Source: CAYWEP01 sp964457405
GTDB taxonomy: Bacteria > Patescibacteriota > Microgenomatia > Levybacterales > UBA12049
Direction: 5' to 3'
Length of the DNA stretch: 5,874 bases
NCBI GenBank assembly: GCA_964457405.1
Contig: CAYWEP010000076.1
Coordinates: forward strand, 1 to 5,874
Numbering within the stretch: the stretch's first letter is position 1; each line of letters opens with the position of its first letter. The notes under the pieces were generated by a model. That model ran no database searches, was not told the DNA's origin, and saw nothing but the letters and a program-made list of their open reading frames with translations. The position numbers and the translations under genes were made by a program. Positions 1 through 4,906 of the stretch are shown piece by piece.

Positions 1-77
1 AGGTAATAAATAAAATCGGCAAAACTCACAGGGTGGGATGGAATTTCAAGATATTGAATTTGATCTCGAGACTTTGA
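1..77 (+). CDS. Possible 3' end of an upstream gene (partial)
   Basis: One plus-strand frame (codons from base 3) is open from the window edge to a TGA at 75-77. The other two plus frames stop within the first 13 bases. The 24 readable residues are basic and contain THRVGWNFKIL. This tail vaguely recalls the C-termini of family 2 glycosyltransferases, which would suit the DUF2298 neighbourhood, but it is too short to assign. The stop codon touches the first base of the repeat island that follows. The stretch could also be non-coding, since 24 open codons can occur by chance. Confidence 0.35.
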   Translation, partial: VINKIGKTHRVGWNFKILNLISRL

Positions 78-157
78 GGTTCAGAGGTACAATGGTGCAA
101 AGGTACAAAGTAGAAAATTTTCCTCTGAACCTCTGAGCCTATGTACCTTTGAACCTT
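76..157. repeat. Head-to-head 8-bp tandem repeat island (imperfect inverted repeat)
   Basis: The left arm (76-110) reads as consecutive 8-mers of the type RAGGTWCA: gaggttca, gaggtaca, then atggtgca and aaggtaca. The right arm (123-157) is the same kind of array on the other strand. Aligning the left arm with the reverse complement of the right arm gives 26 matches of 35 without gaps, around a 12-nt AT-rich loop (111-122). A long imperfect hairpin could form in DNA or RNA. It fills nearly all the space between the possible upstream stop (77) and the HAD start codon (164), so transcripts from upstream would carry the hairpin just before that start. There is no T-run immediately after it, so it is not a standard intrinsic terminator. 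Confidence 0.8.
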
Positions 158-163
158 CTAACT

Positions 164-700
164 ATGAACATTGGCTTTGACCTTGATAAGGTATTTATAG
201 ATTACCCGCCATTTATCCCAGACAAGCTCATTAACCGTCTATACCTGAAAAAAACAAACGGCATGCTTTTCTACCGTATCCCTCCAAAACCCGAACAATT
301 GCTTCGCAAACTCTCCCACCTTCATTACTTCCGACCAGCAATACAAAAAAACATCGATACAGTAAAAAAGCTTCAGAAAAAAAATAACAAGTATTTTCTC
401 ATCTCGAGCCGATACAAATTTTTAGAAAAACTCACACAGACAATCATGAAACGCTACGGTCTTCATACAGTATTTGATGGTATGTTTTTCAATTTCGAGA
501 ATAAACAGCCGCATATCTTTAAAAACGCCGTGATCAAGAAGCTAAAACTAGATCGGTATGTCGATGATGATTTACATCTTCTTACATATATTGCAAAGAG
601 GAATTCCCACATCACATTCTTTTGGTTGAATAAAAAAATCAACCACCAGCTTGCGAAGAATCTTTTCGCAATCACCAATATTTCTGACATAATGAAGTAA
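164..700 (+). CDS. Small HAD-like hydrolase/phosphatase, substrate unknown
   Basis: This 178-residue cytosolic protein has the four HAD-superfamily signatures in order. Motif I is GFDLDKVFID (residues 4-13), with nucleophile D6 and acid/base D8. Motif II is LISSR (79-83), with Ser81 or Ser82. A motif III lysine lies near K120, and motif IV is the acidic cluster D134-D136. There is no large cap: the segment between motifs I and II (about 14-78) is basic and probably forms a small helical cap. Known HAD enzymes with this layout are phosphatases such as 5'(3')-deoxynucleotidases; the substrate here is not deducible. An in-frame TTG at 149 lies inside the upstream repeat arm, so I prefer the ATG at 164, where the conserved first strand begins directly. 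The stop lies 10 bp before the DUF2298 gene, suggesting co-transcription. No Shine-Dalgarno is visible. Confidence 0.8.
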   Translation: MNIGFDLDKVFIDYPPFIPDKLINRLYLKKTNGMLFYRIPPKPEQLLRKLSHLHYFRPAIQKNIDTVKKLQKKNNKYFLISSRYKFLEKLTQTIMKRYGLHTVFDGMFFNFENKQPHIFKNAVIKKLKLDRYVDDDLHLLTYIAKRNSHITFFWLNKKINHQLAKNLFAITNISDIMK

Positions 701-710
701 TTCCATTATC

Positions 711-3047
711 ATGAACGGAATTGACATCGCATCCATACTCCAATGGTGGTTATTTCTCTTAAGCATCGGGCTTATTTTTTTACCTTTTGCTACAAAAGTA
801 TTCCCAATGTTTTTCGATAAGGGATATGGTCTTGCCAAAATACTCGGGACTTGTGTTATTGCCTACCTTGTATTCATTTTGGGCCTGGGGCACATTTTGC
901 CATTTACCAGATGGGCAATTTTGATAGTCATGTTATCCTTTCTAGGACTGCATATTCTCATACGTTTTATGAGCCCCAAAGTAATAAAGGAAAATAGTCA
1001 AAATTTCATTAAGATACTTAAAAAAAGTTGGCCACTATTTCTTTTCGAAGAGCTACTTTTTTTAAGCGGAATATTTTTTTGGTCATATATCCGTTCATTC
1101 TCGCCTGACATACATGGACTGGAAAAATATATGGACTTTGGCTTTATCAATTCCATTCTTAGGGCCGAGTATTTTCCGCCCAAAGATATGTGGCTTACGC
1201 CTTATGCAATAAATTACTACTACTTTGGACACCTTATTGCCGCAGTGCTCATAAAATTAGCAAATATTCAACCAAGTATTGCTTACAATCTGATGCTGGC
1301 GACCGTTTTTTCTTTCTGTCTGACTGCTAGTTTTTCAATCAGCGCAACATTGGCTCAATATCTTTTCTCCCTCCAACAAAAACTCAATAAGCTAAGAATA
1401 ATTGCCTCCGGCATGCTAACAGCATTCCTTGTAACAGTATCGGGTAATCTACATATTATCTATTCACTATTCAAACCATACGAGAATGAGAAACCTGTTC
1501 CTCCTTTGGAGATGGCATTCTCACCGTTTACTTTTCCAAATAACTACTGGTACCCCAATGCAACGCGATTTATCTACAACACGATCCATGAATTCCCTAT
1601 CTATTCCTGGGTCGTGGCAGATCTGCATGGCCATGTCTTTGATATACCGTTTGTGCTACTGACTACTGCCTTACTGTTATCATTCTTTTTAAAACTCGAA
1701 GCACGAAATCCGAAATTCGAAACAAATGCAAATAACCAAAATCCAAAACTTTTTACTATTTTGAAATTTGATTCTTTGAATTTATTTGGAAATTGGAAAT
1801 TTGTCCAGCGTAGCTGGATCCCGCTTCGCGGGAAAATTGGATATTTGATATTAATAGGTTTCCTACTAGCAATACTGTATATGACCAATGCCTGGGATGG
1901 TTTTATTTACTTTCTCTTAACTGGCCTTGTTCTTTTTTCAGCATCATTACTCCAAAAGAACACCGGCAAATTATTTCCTGATCTTTTCCAAGCCGCAATA
2001 ACCATCGTGCCCGCAATGATTGTTGTTGGCATTGCGTTTATTCTTTTTTCATTTCCTTTCTCTTTCAATTTTAAGCCGTTTGTCTCAGGCGTTGGAATAC
2101 TTTGTGGCGCGGAAGTACTCGGTCCTATCTTACAGGGAAAAACAACCATCGGCCCCTTTCTCTTTGAAGTAAATCACTGCCAGCATTCTCCCTGGTGGCA
2201 GCTTCTTATCCTCTATGGCTTTTTCTACTTCTTTATCGCTGCTTTTATGATCTTTGTTCTGAGAACAGATACATTAAAAAAATCCGATCTTTTTGTTCTC
2301 ATCCTTATTGTCTTGGGGACGTTTCTCATCGTTATTCCTGAATTTATCTATGTGAAAGATATTTACCCTGCGCATTACCGGGCAAATACAATGTTTAAGC
2401 TCGTGTTTCAATCTTTTATAATGCTTTCAATCGCCAGCGGATATATCTTCGTAAAAACAGTATCTAGTATTAGGTATAAAGTATTAAGTACAAAAGGAAA
2501 AATACTTGCTACTTGCTACTTGCTACTTGCTACAAGTTTGTTTGTGCTCGTCTTCACTTATCCTCGCCTTGCTGTCTATTCCTACTACGGAAATTTAAAA
2601 ACAGCAACAGGTCTCGACGGTATGAAGTATTTGAAAACGCTATATCCGGAAGATTATGCTGCGATCAATTGGCTGAACCAAAACATACAGGGTCAACCGG
2701 TTATTCTGGAAGCGCAAGGGGACTCATACACTGATCATGCCCGCATCTCCAGCAACACCGGCCTTCCGACAGTCCTTGGCTGGACAGTGCATGAATGGTT
2801 GTGGCGCGGGAAGTATGATGGGGGAGTGGACGCACCTGCTCCAAGAATCGGTGAGATTCAAAAAATGTATGAAAGCGATAATCTTAGCGAAACCAAAAAG
2901 CTACTTGATAAATACGGCGTTGAATATGTCTACATCGGGGGGCTAGAACGACAAAAATATCCAAATATTAACGAAGAAAAATTCAACCAACTCGGAAAAG
3001 TTATCTACAAAATCAACAACACAAAAATCTACCAATTATTTTATTGA
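711..3047 (+). CDS. DUF2298 / Chlor_Arch_YYY polytopic membrane protein, probable GT-C-like glycosyltransferase
   Basis: This is a 778-residue integral membrane protein with roughly 13-15 hydrophobic segments, for example 10-27, 40-63, 66-86, 190-218, 228-252, 311-328, 377-414, 426-450, 496-548, 562-582 and 597-616. Family hallmarks are visible. The YYY signature is INYYYFGH (167-174), preceded by EYFPPKDMWLTPYA (153-166). ADLHGHVFD (303-311) carries an acidic/His loop motif, TNAWDGF (392-398) follows, and RANTMFK (557-563) comes just after a conserved EFIYVKD. A soluble C-terminal region (about 645-778) holds WLNQNIQGQPVILEAQGDSY and GWTVHEWLWRG. The family is known from Chloroflexi, archaea and candidate phyla; its activity is unproven, and a lipid-linked sugar transferase role is inference from fold similarity. 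Two repeat islands are translated within it: residues about 329-375 and 586-608. The stop overlaps the convergent LCP gene by 7 bp. The HAD gene ends 10 bp upstream. Confidence 0.88.
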   Translation: MNGIDIASILQWWLFLLSIGLIFLPFATKVFPMFFDKGYGLAKILGTCVIAYLVFILGLGHILPFTRWAILIVMLSFLGLHILIRFMSPKVIKENSQNFIKILKKSWPLFLFEELLFLSGIFFWSYIRSFSPDIHGLEKYMDFGFINSILRAEYFPPKDMWLTPYAINYYYFGHLIAAVLIKLANIQPSIAYNLMLATVFSFCLTASFSISATLAQYLFSLQQKLNKLRIIASGMLTAFLVTVSGNLHIIYSLFKPYENEKPVPPLEMAFSPFTFPNNYWYPNATRFIYNTIHEFPIYSWVVADLHGHVFDIPFVLLTTALLLSFFLKLEARNPKFETNANNQNPKLFTILKFDSLNLFGNWKFVQRSWIPLRGKIGYLILIGFLLAILYMTNAWDGFIYFLLTGLVLFSASLLQKNTGKLFPDLFQAAITIVPAMIVVGIAFILFSFPFSFNFKPFVSGVGILCGAEVLGPILQGKTTIGPFLFEVNHCQHSPWWQLLILYGFFYFFIAAFMIFVLRTDTLKKSDLFVLILIVLGTFLIVIPEFIYVKDIYPAHYRANTMFKLVFQSFIMLSIASGYIFVKTVSSIRYKVLSTKGKILATCYLLLATSLFVLVFTYPRLAVYSYYGNLKTATGLDGMKYLKTLYPEDYAAINWLNQNIQGQPVILEAQGDSYTDHARISSNTGLPTVLGWTVHEWLWRGKYDGGVDAPAPRIGEIQKMYESDNLSETKKLLDKYGVEYVYIGGLERQKYPNINEEKFNQLGKVIYKINNTKIYQLFY
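1694..1804. repeat. In-frame heptad repeat island (inverted repeat) inside the DUF2298 gene
   Basis: From 1694 to 1749 the sequence can be read as eight consecutive AT-rich heptads, clearest at the start (gcacgaa, attcgaa), which degrade towards ccaaaat and ccaaaac. After an 8-nt loop (1750-1757) the complementary strand carries the same pattern back to about 1804. The core arms, 1713-1749 and 1758-1794, match at 28 of 37 positions without gaps. The island encodes about residues 329-364, a polar N/K/F-rich linker (for example NPKFETNANNQNPKLF) between the hydrophobic segment ending near 328 and the one starting near 377. The reading frame stays open. I recall similar cgaaattcgaa-type repeats between genes of other uncultivated bacteria, but could not search. 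Confidence 0.8.
1804..1833. repeat. Two back-to-back 15-nt perfect hairpins, in frame
   Basis: Hairpin one is tccagc-gta-gctgga (1804-1818). Hairpin two is tcccgc-ttc-gcggga (1819-1833). Each has a perfect 6-bp stem and a 3-nt loop, and they abut with no spacer. Each is 15 nt, exactly five codons, so one copy adds or removes five residues without a frameshift. They encode about residues 365-375 (VQRSWIPLRGK), at the end of the linker made by the adjoining heptad island. The local GC richness contrasts with the AT-rich island beside it, suggesting a separate element type. No T-run follows, so this is not a terminator. Confidence 0.8.
2466..2533. repeat. Second heptad repeat island inside the DUF2298 gene
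   Basis: The right part (2503-2533) is four perfect tandem copies of tacttgc plus tac. The left part (2466-2490) is a decayed heptad array built on agtatta and ggtataa. Aligned with the reverse complement of the right array it matches 18 of 25 positions, so the two are head to head around a short A-rich loop. The island is translated as about residues 586-608. The tacttgc copies encode LATCYLLLAT, the first half of a predicted transmembrane segment that continues into SLFVLVF. Confidence 0.8.
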
Positions 3048-4177
3048 GGACTTCGCGTTGGAGTAACGCTGCAGTTGCCGACTTTTATCTCACAATCCAC
3101 AAAGCTTTGGATCTGCGTATAGTTACCATTGCCCGCTTTTGGAATAATAACCCATTGTCCTCTGAAGTCTTTTGTCACAGGAGGATTGATGAGTAATCCA
3201 TTTCGCTTCTCTTGCTCACTGCCGATATCCAATACAACGCTTTTTAGCTGCGACTTCTCCATTTTCCTGGCAAGTTTAATAAAATCATCATATTCGTTCT
3301 GGATGATATCAGTATCAATGCTATCTTTGAAAATGTCATAGAGGCTTATGACTTTGATAGGATTTAGGAATGTTCCTACCGAGAATATTTTCTCGCGAAA
3401 TGCAGAAATAATTTTCTCTTGCCGTTTGCTCCGGGCAAAATCAGTACCTTCTGATCCTGTGGCGTGTCGCGACCGCACAAATTTTAATGCAGAGGTACCG
3501 TCCATCTGCTGTCCTCCTGCATCAAAATGCAATTGCTCGTACCTGCAAGGAAATGCCTCAAGCTGTGAGGACGCCGTTGCCCGTTTTACAAACTCTTCAT
3601 CTTTGTATCCGCAATCATCTGTCTCTTTCCCCGATATCGGATATTCAGGATCATCAAGCGCCCGATCAACCGTTATGTCAAGTCCGCCGACCATATCAAC
3701 TGCCCGGATAAATCCGTTGAAATCAACTCGCAATCCATAATCAACTTCTTGCCCAAGAATCCGCTCAACAACTGCCTTGGTCAATACCAACCCTCCACCT
3801 TTTTGCTTGCTCTCGCCTGATGCATAAGCAGTATTAATCTTCGCAGATAACTCAGGCACCCACATATCGCGGGGAATTGACACAAGTGTAGCTTTATTTG
3901 TCTTCGGATCAAGACTGGCAAAAATAATCGTATCCGTAAGAAGCGGCCCTTCGTGCTGCCCACCACCGATACCCAAAAGAACTACATTGACACGTTGATC
4001 CCCGTCGCTTTTTTTAAGCTCAATCTCCTTATTAAGGAGTAACTGATACAAAACTGGCAGATACTGTATAACCCATAAAAGCAGTACCAAAACGACAACG
4101 ATAATCGCGATAAAAACAATTGAGGGTGCTTTTTTCCGGAGACTTAATTGTCCTCGTAACCTTCTCCTCATACTCAT
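3041..4177 (-). CDS. LytR-CpsA-Psr (LCP) family envelope protein
   Basis: LCP enzymes move glycopolymers from undecaprenyl-phosphate carriers onto the cell wall or surface acceptors, working outside the membrane. This 378-residue protein has a basic N-terminus (RRRLRGQLSLRKK, 4-16), one transmembrane anchor (about 18-39) and an external LCP domain. Visible signatures are VNVVLLGIGG (63-72), LTDTI with D82, SIPRDMWV with R103, INTAYASG (114-121), VDFNGF and VGGLDITV (151-170), then LHFDAGG and LKFVRSRH (R235, R237) and TDFARSKRQEKII (D246, R249, R252). These are the expected pyrophosphate- and metal-binding acidic and arginine residues. An insertion around 173-215 carries C189 and C211; C362 and C368 lie near the C-terminus. 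The acceptor is unknown in this group. The ATG overlaps the tpiA stop as ATGA, implying coupled translation; M3 is an alternative start. The stop overlaps DUF2298 tail to tail. Confidence 0.92.
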   Translation of the reverse strand: MSMRRRLRGQLSLRKKAPSIVFIAIIVVVLVLLLWVIQYLPVLYQLLLNKEIELKKSDGDQRVNVVLLGIGGGQHEGPLLTDTIIFASLDPKTNKATLVSIPRDMWVPELSAKINTAYASGESKQKGGGLVLTKAVVERILGQEVDYGLRVDFNGFIRAVDMVGGLDITVDRALDDPEYPISGKETDDCGYKDEEFVKRATASSQLEAFPCRYEQLHFDAGGQQMDGTSALKFVRSRHATGSEGTDFARSKRQEKIISAFREKIFSVGTFLNPIKVISLYDIFKDSIDTDIIQNEYDDFIKLARKMEKSQLKSVVLDIGSEQEKRNGLLINPPVTKDFRGQWVIIPKAGNGNYTQIQSFVDCEIKVGNCSVTPTRSPQ

Positions 4178-4842
4178 GCGTTTTGCACTATCTTTATGAA
4201 TGCAGAAGCATCAAGACTCGCACCACCAATCAATACACCATCAATATGTTCCTGACTCGTAAAACTCGCGACATTTTCTGAGGTAACACTTCCACCGTAA
4301 AGCACGGATTCTGCCCCATGTTTGTCTTTTACTTCTTTTGCAACAGCATCTGCGTTCTCAGGCGTGTCCGGGTTACCGCTGCCAATTGCAAATCCCGGCT
4401 CATATGCTATAACCTCTACCCCTGCCGGTATTGACGTATCTATGCCTTGTACGCAAATAATCGGTATCAAACCATAGTCTTTTGTTTTACCAACTTTTCG
4501 CGCAACCATCTCATCTGTCTCATGAAAATGCGCTCGCCGCTCTGAGTGACCAATGATAACATAGTCAACAAATTCTTTCAGCTGCTCTGCAGTAACTTCT
4601 CCTGTATATGCACCCATACCGTAGGGCGATACGTCCTGCGCGCCAAGTTTAAGCGGCAATCCGTTTTGCTCGACAAAATCACGCATCATCGGCAAAAGGG
4701 TAAACGGCGGACACACAATAATCTCCTTATTGTTGATTGTTGTATGTTGATTGTTGTATGTTAAAAACTTTTCAAGCCAGTCTCTTGCTTCTTGAGAAGT
4801 TTTCTGTGCTTTCCAGTTCGCAATAATGAACAGTTTTTTCAT
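4174..4842 (-). CDS. tpiA: Triosephosphate isomerase, compact form
   Basis: TIM interconverts dihydroxyacetone phosphate and glyceraldehyde 3-phosphate in the cytosol (glycolysis and gluconeogenesis). The catalytic set is complete: N9 and K11 in ANWKA, H99 in IIGHSERR, and general base E148 in AYEPGFAIGSG. Phosphate-binding strands are YGGSV (182-186) and GVLIGGASLD (202-211). At 222 residues it is about 30 shorter than typical bacterial TIM. The loss lies mainly between ICVQG (129-133) and AYEP, where the helix after strand 5 is nearly absent. The loop-6 tryptophan is replaced by F151, and the usual CVGE is CVQG. Residues 27-38 (LTYNNQHTTINN) are encoded by a tandem repeat island. It is the first gene of a pair with LCP. 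The start codon is preceded by a -10/-35 candidate but no Shine-Dalgarno. Confidence 0.95.
   Translation of the reverse strand: MKKLFIIANWKAQKTSQEARDWLEKFLTYNNQHTTINNKEIIVCPPFTLLPMMRDFVEQNGLPLKLGAQDVSPYGMGAYTGEVTAEQLKEFVDYVIIGHSERRAHFHETDEMVARKVGKTKDYGLIPIICVQGIDTSIPAGVEVIAYEPGFAIGSGNPDTPENADAVAKEVKDKHGAESVLYGGSVTSENVASFTSQEHIDGVLIGGASLDASAFIKIVQNA
4731..4763. repeat. Heptad tandem repeat inside tpiA
   Basis: The plus strand reads tgttgat, tgttgta, tgttgat, tgttgta, then tgtta: a period of 7, and a perfect 14-bp unit (4731-4744) repeated directly (4745-4758). On the coding strand it gives residues 27-38 (LTYNNQHTTINN), between the first helix and the second strand EIIVCPPF. Unlike the other islands in this window it has no convincing inverted partner nearby. 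Confidence 0.8.
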
Positions 4843-4876
4843 ATGATAAAATGGAGATTACCGTAAGCGCTTTTTT

Positions 4877-4906
4877 ATTATATCCTATGGAAAATTCATT
4901 ACTCAA
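4877..4906 (-). promoter_or_regulatory. Candidate sigma70-type promoter for tpiA-LCP
   Basis: On the minus strand a perfect TATAAT (4882-4877) is preceded, 18 bp upstream, by TTGAGT (4906-4901), which matches 4 of 6 bases of TTGACA. Transcription would start near 4870, giving a 5' leader of about 28 nt before the tpiA ATG at 4842. The -35 element and part of the spacer lie inside the first codons of the divergent helicase gene. An 8-bp palindrome, aagcgctt (4865-4872), spans the predicted start site and could be incidental. AT-rich DNA produces TATAAT by chance, so confidence is moderate. Confidence 0.45.

Noticed and set aside
76..157. CRISPR array
   Set aside because: Units are 8 bp, contiguous, with no spacers.
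149..163. TTG start extending the HAD protein by five residues
   Set aside because: The extra codons come from the upstream repeat arm, and the HAD first strand starts cleanly at the ATG at 164.
463..838. Minus-strand open frames opposite the HAD gene and the start of DUF2298
   Set aside because: They lie antisense to well-supported genes, overlap each other and show no domain features.
2513..2946. Plus-strand frames overlapping the C-terminal part of DUF2298
   Set aside because: Out-of-frame shadows, one starting inside the tacttgc repeat; no recognisable protein features.
3055..3069. Hairpin gcgtt-ggagt-aacgc just past the DUF2298 stop as a terminator
   Set aside because: The stem is only 5 bp, no T-run follows directly, and it lies within the LCP coding sequence.
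3129..3740. Plus-strand open frames opposite the LCP gene
   Set aside because: Antisense shadows; the LCP motifs on the minus strand explain this DNA fully.
4025..4039. Palindrome ctcctta-t-taaggag in the LCP gene
   Set aside because: Single-base loop, normal coding (LLNKE), no partner copies and no clear regulatory role.
4817..4847. Plus-strand promoter for the helicase (TTCGCA, 19-bp spacer, TATGAT)
   Set aside because: Weak -35 and a long spacer. The TATGAT overlaps the tpiA start codon region and may be chance in AT-rich DNA.
4851..4886. Upstream in-frame ATG adding 12 residues to the helicase
   Set aside because: The extension MEITVSAFLLYP does not resemble the family's N-terminus, and the start at 4887 matches PcrA spacing.
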